From: Cryptomeria japonica
Taxonomy: Eukaryota > Streptophyta > Pinopsida > Cupressales > Cupressaceae
NCBI RefSeq assembly: GCF_030272615.1
Contig: NC_081405.1
Coordinates: 576,399,752-576,463,751 of the forward strand
Length of the DNA stretch: 64,000 nt
Reading direction: 5' to 3'
Shown: one piece after another, positions 23,343 to 34,450 of the stretch
Position numbering within the stretch: position 1 is the stretch's first letter
Layout: the number at the start of each line of letters is the position of its first letter
Translations under genes and position numbers: made by a program
The notes under the pieces: model-generated
Database searches by the model: none
What the model saw: the letters and a program-made list of their open reading frames with translations, nothing else
What the model was told of the DNA's origin: nothing

Positions 23343-23928
23343 AGGTTCCCCCTTCTCAGATGTATTGTATTCAAACTTAGATATATCACCTTTCATCCTA
23401 TGAGATTGGATCTGTTCATCCAGCATAGAGGAGCTCTTCTTGAATTATCAGGCTTCTCATTGGCCTCAACAAGTTCCTTTGTAAGATCTTCATTTCTTTT
23501 CATGAGGGTCTCTCTAAGAGACATTTCCATTTGAAGATCTAACTATAATGCTTATTTTTCTTCCTTATATGCAAGCCAATGTTCATACAAAGTTGCATTC
23601 TCCTACTTGATCTTAAATATTTTATGCTCTTTATCTTGGATTTGATCCTAAGCCTTTCTTCTAGCTTAAAGTTCTTCACTCATCCAGATTGTAAGTGCTT
23701 CCATCTCTCTTCTCAGGTTAGTCTTCTCACCATTCATCTTTTCCACTTCTTCAACCAGTGCATCAATGTTTACCTCATTGAAAGAGCTACTATTAGATAT
23801 CTCCAACAATTGTTTGGTTAGTTCTTTCCTTTTAGCTAGTGATGTCTTGTACTTGCCTCTTAGGGTTTCTAGGTTATCCTTGGTTTCAACAAGTTCTCAA
23901 TCCATCTCTTTATAGCTCATTCCTTCAC
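23343..23928 (-). pseudogene. Element O gag 5' part: coiled-coil region
   Basis: A minus-strand frame beginning near an ATG at about 23928, some 60 bases after the primer site. It encodes strongly heptad-like, charged sequence such as RKELTKQLLEISNSSSFNEV and EEVEKMNGEKTNLRREMEAL, with stops in places. It then runs into the insertion point of element C; the reading continues at 12191 with the zinc knuckles. No UBN2 capsid domain is visible before the coiled coil, unlike elements A and C. Role inferred: particle assembly through the coiled coil. Confidence 0.65.
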
Positions 23929-23985
23929 CCATATTTTCCTTAGGATTAGAGATCCCTTTCAAGAAATTAAGCCTTAAGGAAGTTA

Positions 23986-24000
23986 GGCTCTAATACCAAT
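23986..24000 (-). other. Element O primer binding site
   Basis: The minus strand reads ATTGGTATTAGAGCC immediately inside the 5' LTR, a copia-type tRNA-iMet site with one change. Confidence 0.87.
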
Positions 24001-25261
24001 TGATGAACTTATAAGACACTAAAAGGGGGGGTGAATTAGTGATAGAAAAAACAATAAAAAATGGAATATCAATTTCACCAATATAAAACTCAATATGCAT
24101 GTAAGAAATAATACCAAGTATGCTATCACCACATAAAGAATAAACCACATGACACAAGAGTTATACATGGAAAACCAAAATGGGAAAAACCACGGTGGAA
24201 GTAAGTACCCACAAGATCCACTATCTCTAGTACAGAGATCTGACCGGCTAAGGTCTACAACACCTGGTTAGCGGCACACCCTATTAAAAGTGTGTAAGCC
24301 TAGTTAAGAGCTATACAATAAGGCATGTAAGGACTAGCCCTATTAGGAGCTACCCAACTTACTGGTATTTGCAAAAACAAGTTAATGTGTCACTTGGTTC
24401 GAAGATTTAATGAACAGAATTGTTACGATCTGAGTGCACCATGTTAGGAGTGACCTTATAAGAGGATTTTCTTGCTACAACTATTAGGGAGACAAAAAGT
24501 AAAAACTACCTCAGTATATCACCTTCTCTGTCTAATAAGATCCACATCAGAACATTACAACATCACAAAGACTTCATCTCTCAACTCCTCTGATTATCGC
24601 ACTATATGAAATACACAATTCTCTCATCATCTATCACATTGTCAAGCTTATGTATATATATATATACATATCTTCATACCTTATCACATAATTAAAATTA
24701 TCATAAGGTCGGCTACAACCTTGTTACAATTCCCTAGGTTCAATACATCAAGACAATCATGCATTGTATGCTTTAGTTATATTGGCCACTGACATAACAA
24801 ATCCAATTCGGTGTCATTTTACCAATCCGAGTCATTTTCATCACTTCCGGTTAAGTCTCCATCAACTAATTTGTTGTGTCAAACAAATCCCATTCACCTG
24901 ATTGATTCAACATGTGCGGTCATGAACATATCTTCATCTGATAGTCTTCAATGCTACTTTAAAACCACATAATCTAAATCTTCATGATTTTTATGTACCA
25001 TTTCTTGGATTGTAACACTTTCTACCATTTACCGATTGGAGTCCTAATTACTGGTTTTGATGAAAGTGTCTGTGCTTTACCACTGAAGTCTATCTAGTAG
25101 AACTGTCAGACTTAGATATCTTAAAAAACATAGTTTCCATCAATGACAACATACAAAATAATCATCATACATAAATCTAATATCTATACACAACAAACAT
25201 ATATTGGTTGCATGAAGGAAACAGACATTACCGGTTTAGTACAAATGATCAAATGCCAACA
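24001..25261 (-). repeat. Element O 5' LTR
   Basis: 1261 bases from tgatgaactt to aaatgccaaca, matching 4587-5743. A (TA)n run at 24653-24667 occupies the TATA position on the minus strand and is longer than its counterpart near 5140. The flank beyond 25261 begins attcc, the expected target duplication; its partner is outside the window. Confidence 0.87.
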
Positions 25262-26104
25262 ATTCCTATTTTTAATAAGCTTTTGTTTATGCACATATAA
25301 ATATAAAAAAATATTCTATAGGGAAAGACTACAAATGTAATGTAAATGGCAATAGAATTATCTCAATATCTTGTGCCATTCAAGAGATTTTAAGAAGTTA
25401 GGTCTAGGAAATTACTTCAATATAACTTCAAATTGAATTTTGAGGGCCTTAGAAACCTCAAGTAGACATTAAAGTGTATTGAGTTTGCAATAAGACCAAC
25501 AATTTCTTGTAAGTATCTTTAGAAGCTTTCTAATAATATAAAATGATTGAAGTTCCCATTAATATATTAAACATTATGGCTCTTAGATGTTGTATTGAAG
25601 GAAATCTATTTTTTTAAGTATTAATAAAATATATATTTTATTGGGAAAATAGACAATTAGAATTTTGGTGACAGAAAATAAGGGATCATATTTAAAAAAA
25701 AATTCTAGGTTAGTTTTACATTCTCAAGAAAGAGGTAAAACAAGTTTTATAGTAGATTGCTCTAGTATTTTGGATAGTGGATCTAGCTTACAAATTATTT
25801 TAATGGGTGCATTTTTCTATATCATGTTATTTTTAAATGTAATTTCATTTCATTCAAAGAAGATAAAGTGAGTTTTTATTTCATACATTTTTTGTTTATT
25901 TCTCCATTTCTATCTATTTGGTTTTGTAAGGCCACAACCCTTTATCAGGTGGTATTAGAGTAGATTTTCCTAAGTGTGTAAATAGAGCATTGAAATTGAG
26001 GTACTTTTCACTTCAAATATTATTGTATCTATGAGAAAAGTGAGAAAAATATCTCCAGAGAAGGAGATGCTTTCTATTTCATAATCTTTTGGTTATTCTA
26101 TGTT
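25262..26104. other. AT-rich noncoding flank of element O
   Basis: About 840 bases without a supportable gene. The plus strand has ggtggtattagagta at about 25950, which resembles a copia primer site, and purine-rich sequence after it, but no LTR boundary or gag could be confirmed. This may be a remnant of another plus-strand element. Confidence 0.4.
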
Positions 26105-26110
26105 CTAATT

Positions 26111-27540
26111 TTAATTTTGTTTCACTTTGATCTTGCTACTCTCAACTATCTTCTTCAGTATATTGTTTTGGCATCTAAAACACTTGCTTCTTGTTGAATA
26201 AGCAAGGAGGATTCTTTCATTAGTTCTTGAATCAAGCTTTCCAAGATATTCTTCATCTCCCCTAATATAGAATTTAGTTGCAAAGATTTTGAAGTATCTA
26301 ACAACTTGGTAGTCCTTCCATACCACAACTCATAAGGTATCATGGAATTGTTTACTCTCACCTGCACTCTATTAAAAATATACGTAGAAGTATGCATAGC
26401 CTCTTTATAGTAAATATTAGGAAATTTAACATCTTTCAACATTATGCTTTCCATTTCTTGAACTATTCCATTTTTCCTTTCTACTTCCCCATGCTACTTA
26501 GGGGTCTTAGTGGTAGACAGATGTCTTCTAATACCATGATCTAAATAAAACTTGTTAAAATGATTTTTTGTAAATTCACCTCCTCTATCAGACCTTCATC
26601 ATTGGATCTTACTTTCTATGTCATTCTCAATCATATATTGAAAGGCCTTAAAATTATCTAATGCTTTAGATATATCTTTCAATAAAGTAACCCATGCCAT
26701 TCTAGAGTAATGATAAATAAGTATTGTAAAGTACCTTTCACAATTTTATCCTCTTACTCTAGTAAGTTTGCATACATAAATAAGTATTATCTCTAAGAGA
26801 TTTGAAGTAAAATATTCCTTTCTCTTAAATATTCTCTTTTTCTACTTCCCCATCTGACACTTCTTGCATAGTGTATTTTTAGGCTTGACAATCTTGGGCA
26901 TATCTCTTACTGCATGTGTAGAGTTGATATTGATCATGTTATCAAAGTTGATTTGTCTCATTTGTTTGTACCAAAATTAGCTTTCACTACTTTGGGTTAT
27001 CAAATAATTTTATCGTTTGACTTCCGTTGGATGCCAGATATTTCAATCAGTCCATCTACCATCTACAATTAGTCTTCCAAACCTTTTTTTCTTGATTTCA
27101 CATCAATTCTCATGAAATATAAGCTTATATACTTTGTTGCAAATTTGGCTGAAAAAAAGAAGATTATGTCTTTGTTTCTTCACATAGAGAACATTGTCTA
27201 TTTTTTTCTTTCCATCCATAGTTATAGTTCCTTTACCACAAATTTGAGTAGCCTCTTCATCACCATTCCATTTTTTGAGATTCATAAAATTTATTCTATC
27301 ACCATTCATATGATTAGAGAAATTGATGTCAATTACCCATGCATTTAGTTGATATTTTGCAAAAATGGTAGATGACATAATAAATGATCTTTCACTATTA
27401 CTATTATTAACTATAGTACTAGATTCCTCATAGTTACTATCATTGCCAACTTTTTCAATCATGAGCAATATGTAATCATTTGAATCATTTGAATCTTCTT
27501 CTTCAAGTGAATATCCACTTTCTTTAGAATAAAAACTTCT
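26111..27540 (-). pseudogene. Element E protease and integrase fragments
   Basis: Open pieces 27468-27103, 26454-26155 and 26326-26111. The first carries the protease region, but the DSG triad is lost (AWVIDINFSNHMNGD). It is followed by the copia spacer (GKGTITMDGKKKIDNVLYVK). The second and third cover the integrase C-terminal region (YIFNRVQVRVNNSMIPYELW, then a KIFATKFYIRGDEE segment). Multiple frameshifts lie between. Reverse transcriptase, expected further left, is absent. Confidence 0.82.
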
Positions 27541-27599
27541 TTGATATTTGTCTCATTTATTTTCATAATGTCCTCTTCTATTCTTATCTTCTCTAAAAG

Positions 27600-27961
27600 T
27601 AGATTTAGATGCATAGTGACCAATTATTCCATAATTAAACAACATCAAGGGTAGCTTACCTTTATATTTCATAGTTCCTTTCTTCAATCTTCTTACAATT
27701 TTTTTTCTTTGTTATCAAATTCATCATCAGGATAAACATTCTTTTTCTTTCTCTTAATGTCTTTGAATCTAGCTTCCTTCTTGAAATTGTTCACTTAAAT
27801 TTCTATCATCTTATAGGTAGTGAGTGTTCCATAGAGTTGATTCATTGTATAATTGTCTAGATATCTACTTTATTCAATGGACAAAAAATTAGGAATACAA
27901 GCTTTACGAAGAAATCTAAGTAGCTTCTTTACTACTTCATCTTCACCTAGTTAACCACCAA
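27600..27961 (-). pseudogene. Element E gag, 3' part
   Basis: The minus strand encodes the end of a copia Gag, including LGEDEVVKKLLRFLRKACIP and a degenerate knuckle (Leu-x2-Tyr in place of Cys-x2-Cys, followed by GHYASK). It ends exactly at the start of element F's 5' LTR; the N-terminal half resumes at 41721. Confidence 0.72.
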
Positions 27962-29210
27962 TGTATTAGATATTATTCGTCATCGCTGCTACTAGGACAT
28001 TTTTTCATTGATGCAAACATATTCCTATGATTTTCTCCCATGTTTTTGGGAAGATCTTATCATCAAGTTTTTGTAGTTTTGGTTCATTGATCACTATTTT
28101 GCAGAGTTACGTATTTCCTTCTGTATATTTCGGTGTGATCAGATCTTGTGCTAAGATTATGGGATATTGTTTGGGATGGTCTTGTGTATCTTCATTTCAA
28201 ATGGATCATTAGTTGGTTCTCCACAAGTTATCATTCTTCATGACAATTGTTGATTGGTTGTGTTCTTGAGCTTTTAGACATTGACAAATGAAGATTTGAT
28301 AACTATTGTTGGCGCAATTGTTCCTGATGATTTTAACATGCTTGTTGGTTTTTCCTAGTCATGTGTTATTTGTTTTGTTAATCTGTATTGATCGTTGCGC
28401 AATTTTTTTATGGTTTCTATGAACCGGTGATGATTTTCATGTTATCCAAATTTTTTGGTGGTGTAGCATGTTGCGGTTGATCTTGGCATGATTTTTGGTG
28501 GAGTTGAGAATTTTGGAATTTGATTTAGGTCCTTGTTATTTCATGTAAATCATTGTATTAGTCTGGTGCTCGATCTTTGTATCATGTGATGTAATTTTTC
28601 AATTGAGGATTAAGGTTTTAGCCAACATTGTTATCAAGGTTGATGAATTATATATATAGGTGATATATTTGTGTAATTTAGATGTCGATGTTATGTTTGC
28701 ATTATTAGAGAGTGGTATATGTGTGAATAAGAGATTTATCCTTTAGTGCTAATATTTAAGAGAAATTGGTGTTGTAGAGTAGACAATTGTGCTTAACTAG
28801 AATTGTGATCAGGTATTTGGATATGTTATTCATTTAGTTCATTTCATCTGGATTGTAGTCTAAATCTTATTGTAAGTTAGTGAGACTTCCATGAGGGTTG
28901 TAACCTTTTAGGCCATTATATTTGAGTAGTGAGCTCTAGGAATTGTCCCTGAATGCATGTGCATTCCCCATTGTAATATTTTTACATTCTACTATAGAGT
29001 ATCATCTTACTATAGCTAGGTTCCCACCATGGTTTTCCCTTAACTAATTTTTCCATGTAAAAATATTGGTGTTGTGTGTTGTTCTCTCATTTTTCTTATC
29101 CTTGTTGTTAATATAGTTTATCAGATCTATGTTTTGTGATAAGTTTATTGATCCAGTGAAGACCGATTCACCCTCTCCCTCTTAGTCTTCCTTCTTTGTT
29201 ACTGCTAACA
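27962..29210 (+). repeat. Element F 5' LTR
   Basis: 1249 bases from tgtattagat to gatgctaaca-type ends, aligned start to end with 40748-41720. It contains about 275 bases (roughly 28060-28335) missing from the 3' LTR. A TATA box lies at 28651-28659. Confidence 0.85.
28651..28659 (+). promoter_or_regulatory. TATA box in element F 5' LTR
   Basis: tatatatag, conserved in the 3' LTR at 41160-41168, which supports a real U3 promoter element. Confidence 0.55.
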
Positions 29211-29225
29211 ATTGGTATTAGAGCT
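29211..29225 (+). other. Element F primer binding site
   Basis: attggtattagagct directly after the LTR CA end, a copia tRNA-iMet-type site. Confidence 0.88.
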
Positions 29226-29268
29226 AGATCCTCTGGTAGAAGCTTAACCACTTGAGGAGATGCAGGAT

Positions 29269-30240
29269 GGCAGCTCAATGTGTTATCTTTAGGAAGGATA
29301 GTTCAAGGTTTGATGGAAGTGCACTTGAAATGTCTTGGAGAAGATTGTTGGAAGATTACAAAGAATGCCTATTCTGCTCCTCCAAATGGACCAACTACTC
29401 TTGATGAGATCAAGGAAGTTGAACACAATATTAGAGTGAAGGAAGCATTATTGAGTGTCCTGACTGATTCTAAGATGAAAAATGTAGTGGGACTTCAGAC
29501 GGCACATGAGATCTGAGAGAATTTTAAAATCCTATATGAAGGTGATAAACAAGTGAAGGTTTCTAAGTTGCAAATTTTAAAAAGAAAATATGAGATGTTG
29601 AACATGGGAGATGATGAGAACATACACTCTTTCATGGCTAAGGTGAATGACCTTTTGCTAAGTACTAGATGTGCTAGTGGAACCATTGAAGAAGATGAAA
29701 TTATTGCTAAGGTGTCGAGATCTTTGCCTCCTGCTTATAAACATAAGGTTGCTACTATTTATGAGATCTAGAGTGTGACTACAATGACAACAGATATGCT
29801 AGTTGGAAAGATTGTTGCATTTGAGTTGAGCGAATTTGGAGAATCACATGGAAAGTCTAAGACTATATTTAGAGCATGAACATCTATATCCGTTAAGAAA
29901 ATGTATGATCCTGATGAGTGTAGAATATCTAGATATGAAAGAGAGAGAAGAGAGATGCAAGAGGAAGAAAGAGAGATGGATGAACTTGAAGCACTAATTT
30001 CCCAGAGATTGCCTAAAGGAGCCGGTAAGTATGATGGAAAATTTGCTTTGAAATGTTTCTCTTGTAATAAGATGGGACATTTTCCTTGTAGATGCTCAAA
30101 GAGAATGGATAAGTATGAGAGGAATGATAAGTTTGATAAGCATGATAGGAATGATAGATATGAGAAGCATGAGAAGTATGATAAGCCTTATAAGCCTAAC
30201 CGGAAGTATAGGAATCAAAAGAACTGTTATTATGTTGTTG
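29269..30240 (+). pseudogene. Element F gag
   Basis: Starts at the ATG near 29269 (MAAQCVIFRKDSSRFDGS), shifts frame near 29330 and continues through the UBN2-type capsid (29280-29771, with NIHSFMAKVNDLLLSTRCAS) and an intact CCHC knuckle (CFSCNKMGHFPCRC). The knuckle is followed by an unusual run of Asn-Asp, Lys-Tyr and His repeats (e.g. KYERNDKFDKHDRNDRYEKH). At least two stops and one frameshift. The knuckle and the following protease share one open frame, 29901-30530. Confidence 0.86.
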
Positions 30241-31757
30241 ATGAAGGTATTACAGATGAAGAGTCAGAACAAGATGAAGTTGTATTCCTTGTCATTAAGG
30301 AAGATGGACCTATACCGGTTGATTCCACAAGCTACACTATTGAGGAGAAATATTTAGTTGCTAAGGTTGAAGAGAAAGATGAATGGGTCATTGACAGTGG
30401 TTGTTCATATCATATGACTGGTGATAAAAGAAAATTTGTTAGGATGGAAAGATATGATGGTGGAATTGTTAGATTTGGAGATGAAAAAGCCTATATGATC
30501 CATGGGAGAGGTTCAATTTTTTTATGGTAAGCACAATACTGATGATGTCTTGAGTGTTGAAGGTTTGAAGCATAATATTTTGAGTGTTCTACATATGGTT
30601 GATATAGGTTATGATCTACAATTCAAGGATGGAAAATGCAAGATCCTAAATGCCTCTAATATAGAGATTTCTTCTAGAACTAAGACTGAAGATAATATTT
30701 TGCATTTGAATGTCAGCGAGAAAAGTTGTTTGACTGCTTAGATTGATGAAAGTTGGTTGTGGCATAGGAGAATGTGTCGTACGGATTTTGATTCAATGAT
30801 TAAGATTAGTTCTACACAGGTTGTTAGAGATCTGTCTAATATTGTTAAGCCTTCTAATCCAGTATGTAAGGAATGTCAGTTGGGTAAGTAAACAAGGATT
30901 TCTTTCAAGAGAAAATAGTATCTTTAGATGTATTTCTAGATCTTGTGCATATTGACCTATGGGGACCTGCAAATGTTAGAAGTGTGCAGGGTGATATATA
31001 TTTGATGTTGCTAATTGATGATTATTCAAGGATGATGTGGGTTATCTTTTTGAAGAATAAATTAGAAGTGTTGGACAAATTCAAGATATTCATAGCTAAG
31101 GTGGAGACTAATTCTAGATTGAAGGTAAAGTGTCTTAGATCTAATAGAGGTGGATAATTTTCTTCCAGTGAGTTCAATTCATTCTGTGAGAATCATGGGA
31201 TTAGAAGACAATTATCTGCTCCTAGAACCCATCAACAAAATGGAGTTGTTGAAAGAAAGGACAAAATTGTCTTGGATGTTGCAAGGACTATGTTGATTCA
31301 AGGAAATGTTTTGAAGATCTACTGGAGAAAAGATGTTAGCACTATTGTTTACAATTTCAACATAGTTCATATTAAAGATAATATTGGTAAGAATACTTAT
31401 GAGCTTTGCTTTGGTCATGTTCCTACTATGAGATATTTCAGAGTATTTGGTAGAAAATTTTATATCAAGAGAGATGAAGATATAGGAAAGTTTGAAGCTA
31501 GACGTGATGAAGAAGTTTTCTTGGGATATATTACAAAGAGCAAAGCCTACTGGTGCTACAATAAGAGACTAAGAAAGATAGTGGAAAGTGAAAATGTGAA
31601 GGTGGATGTGAACCTTGGAAAGGAGGTCAGAGCGTGTGGTTATGATGATGGAAAAGATATTGTTTTAGCCCATGTTCTAACTAAAGAGACTAAGCAAGAT
31701 GATTTGGTAGAGACAGTTAACCCTGATGTTGTTTCTTCTAGTGAAGAGGTGCAGTAA
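30241..31757 (+). pseudogene. Element F protease and integrase
   Basis: The protease active site is intact (EWVIDSGCSYHMTGD, about 30379-30421). A frameshift near 30520 leads to the pre-integrase region (LWHRRMCRTDFDSMIK, CKECQLGK). The integrase core begins near 30945: first Asp kept (MHIDLWGPA), second Asp changed to Asn (LRSNRGG), Glu kept (QQNGVVERKDK). The C-terminal region runs open to 31757 (MRYFRVFGRKFYIKRDED). Stops lie near 30890-30930 and 31155. Confidence 0.86.
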
Positions 31758-31857
31758 CCTGATAATAAGAACAATCAGAAGACTCTAAGGTATGCAAGAC
31801 TAAATCATTCTGAAAATCAAATTATTGGTGATAAGAATAAAGGTGTAATGACTTGAA

Positions 31858-32838
31858 GAAGGTTAGTTGCAGAAGAAGTATGTTTGATTTCTAAAGTTGA
31901 ACCTAAAGATGTTGTTCAAGCTTGCAAAGATAAAAATTGGATGAGATCTATGGAAGAAGAACTAGATCAAATTGAATAGAATAATACATGGGAGCTTGTT
32001 CCTAGACCTAAAAAAAGAATGTTATTGGCACTAAATGGGTATTTAGAAACAAAGTGAATGAAGCCAGTGAAGTTGTCAGAAATAAAGCTAGACTAGTTTG
32101 CAAAGGATATTCTCATAAAGAAGGGATTTATTATGAGGATGCTTGTACTCTGATGATGAGACATGAAGTTTTTAGACTATTTTTTTCATAAGGTTCTTAT
32201 AAATATTTCAAGATATATCATATGGATGTCAAATCTCCCTTTTTGAATGGTGATCCAGAGGAAGAAGTCTGCATTGAGCAACCTGATGGATTTTCATTAT
32301 CAAATGATTGGGACATGGTATCTAAGTTGAAGAAAGCTATTTATGGACTGAAGCAAGCCCCTAGAGCTTGGTATGCTAGATTAGATAAGTATTTGTTGAA
32401 AATGGGATTTATTAAAGGAGGTGTTCACAATAATACATACTTTAAGAATGAGAATGATAACATCCTAATTGTTGAATTCTTTATTAATGATATTATCTTT
32501 AGAGGTGATGATAAATTGACTATGAAGTTTAACGGTGACATGCAGAAAGAATTTGAGACGTCTATGATTGGTGAGATGAAATTTTTCTTAGGTTTGTAGA
32601 CTTCACAGACTGAAAAAGGTATATTCATATCTCAAACTAAGTATTTGAAGGAATTGCTAAATAATTTTAGGTTACATGACTTCAAACTGGTTGGAACTCC
32701 TATGGTGATTGATTGTAAATTGTCTAAGAATGATGAATCTCTAAAAGAAAATCAGAATTTTTATATATATATGGTTGGTGGACTCCTATATCTTACTCAC
32801 ACTAGACCAAACATTATGCATGCTATGCGCATAACTCT
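31858..32838 (+). pseudogene. Element F reverse transcriptase
   Basis: Copia reverse transcriptase with MDVKSPFLNGDPEEEVCIEQ and YGLKQAPRAWYARL. The catalytic YVDD box has become FIND (FFINDIIFRG), which removes one metal-binding Asp. Reading stops or shifts occur near 31975, 32090, 32160 and 32600. The segment ends in THTRPNIMHAMRI, where element G begins; the connection to RNase H is missing. Confidence 0.88.
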
Positions 32839-34303
32839 TGATAGGGTCTACCTATCTTGCGCACACTTCACCTAGTTGGCATTGCTCCATTCCACCAACC
32901 TCTCTAGGTCTAACTATGCTCCAAAACCTCCAAGTCCTTCTCAATATCTTCTAGGGTTTTCTCTTTGCCAATCCAAAGGTGGTTGCAACTATTGTTTGAC
33001 TAGGAACACTATCATCACAAAGTGTCTTCAATATGCTTAATTGTGCCAACTTGACAATGACTTGTCAATTTCACCCCCATACTATTGTGAGTCATTGCAG
33101 AGGTGTGGAGGTAGCATTTACCATGGAATTAATTCCATTTGGGTCCATTTTTGGTTTGGATTCACTATCTTTCTTACCGATTTCACCATTTTGTCTAGAA
33201 ATAGGGCTACAAGGAATGAGCCCCTATTAGGCATCCAAAATCTGATTTACAAGGGCTTTGAGGGAATCGGTCCAAAAGACCCTATAAAAAGGTTATTTTT
33301 ATTCAAAAAACCCCCCAATCCTAAGATACTTTGTTGGTTTTGGTCCTGCAACTCGCTGTACGATGCCTGAACCCAAAAATGAGGGTTTGGTAGGGTTTCT
33401 AGGCCTTTAACCGACAGTGACTGGTCAAGTTTAAGAATTGGGCATCTAGATGACTTGTCAAGGTTTATCCTTTCTACTCCTACTCTTTATGGACCTCATG
33501 AATCATCCCAAATGGATTGGCCAAGGTTTGGTAATCACCTCTGCATTATGCACTCAATTTTTACCCTGTCTTCTCTAGGTGGGTTGCTCCTAGACTCGCC
33601 TAGAACAAGGTGGTAATCATGTTAATATCCACTTCCAAAACTCCTCCCTTCATATATACACTTTAAAATGGGTTTATTTATATTTCCTAATAGGCCGTGA
33701 TGTTATCTTGGAGGGATTTTATGGGGCAACCATTTTACATGAAATTGCTATTTACAAGCCAAAACTGGCTATTTGAAAACAAAACAATGAAAGTACAAAC
33801 TCACAATAACTACAAAGAATGAAATGAAAAAAATTACACTAGAGAAAACCAAATAAATAGAATCCATAATTGGATCAATGGATTCTATCCATTTGTATTC
33901 ACATTTTAAGCAAAATAAGCCAAAAATAGTCATAACAGTCCAAAAATGAGTAGTTTTAGATTGTCAATCATACAAAATCAATCTTCTAGCCTTTGTAACC
34001 ATGAAAGAGGAGGTTTAAATAGTATTTCCCATGTGTGTAGGCATTCTAGGGAATTCTCCTTTAGGACAAAAGTTGTCATGACAACTTTTACAACTTTCCA
34101 CTTTTTGCCTTGCCAACCTAAACAACCTATTACAAGTCATTAAAAAAGACTTTTTAAGAATTCCTAAGATGATTCTAAACCTTTCTAATGAAACACACAC
34201 CTTGGACCCTACTGGAGTCCTTATTAGGAACCTGACTTGGCTAAGGTCAGTACAAGCCAAAATTATGGAAGGACTATAAGCCTAAGTCCTAGGTGCTCCC
34301 ACA
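32839..34303 (-). repeat. Element G 3' LTR
   Basis: 1465 bases from tgatagggtctacc to gtgctcccaca, followed by ccatcctccc, the complement of a short polypurine tract. It matches 39003-40064 closely over its first about 1060 bases. Confidence 0.85.
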
Positions 34304-34326
34304 CCATCCTCCCAAACATAAGAAAA

Positions 34327-34450
34327 CTAAGTCACCCTTTTTGGGATTAGTTCCTGATCAATGCCTAACTTCTTAAATGTTGTCTCAAGCACCCATGTAA
34401 CCTCAACATCATCCATACCCTGCCACTTGATTAGGTGCTCCCAAAAATTT
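34327..34450 (-). pseudogene. Chromodomain-like C-terminus of element G, frameshifted
   Basis: After the integrase ORF stops at 34431, the neighbouring frame encodes HLIKWQGMDDVEVTWVLE, which fits the C-terminal half of a chromodomain (the LVKWKG...ATWE pattern), and ends at a stop at 34327-34329. A one-base indel near 34446 separates the two parts. In chromoviruses this domain directs integration to marked chromatin. Confidence 0.68.

Larger units (their letters stand above)
4587..25261 (-). mobile_element. Element O: pol-less copia-type LTR element hosting nested insertions
   Basis: Two matching LTRs (4587-5743 and 24001-25261) in the same minus orientation flank an interior that, after removing the nested element C, is about 7.1 kb. 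It has a copia primer site (TGGTATTAGAGCC, minus strand, 24000-23986) and a polypurine tract at 5757-5744. Coding content from 5' to 3' is a coiled-coil ORF, four zinc knuckles, about 2 kb without recognised coding, then a long ORF of unknown function. No DSG protease, DDE integrase, YVDD reverse transcriptase or RNase H motif was found, so I infer mobilisation in trans. The intact element would be about 9.6 kb. Confidence 0.75.

Noticed and set aside
25940-25975. Primer-site-like ggtggtattagagta on the plus strand
   Set aside because: No LTR end with a convincing partner and no gag follows; kept only as a comment in the noncoding entry.
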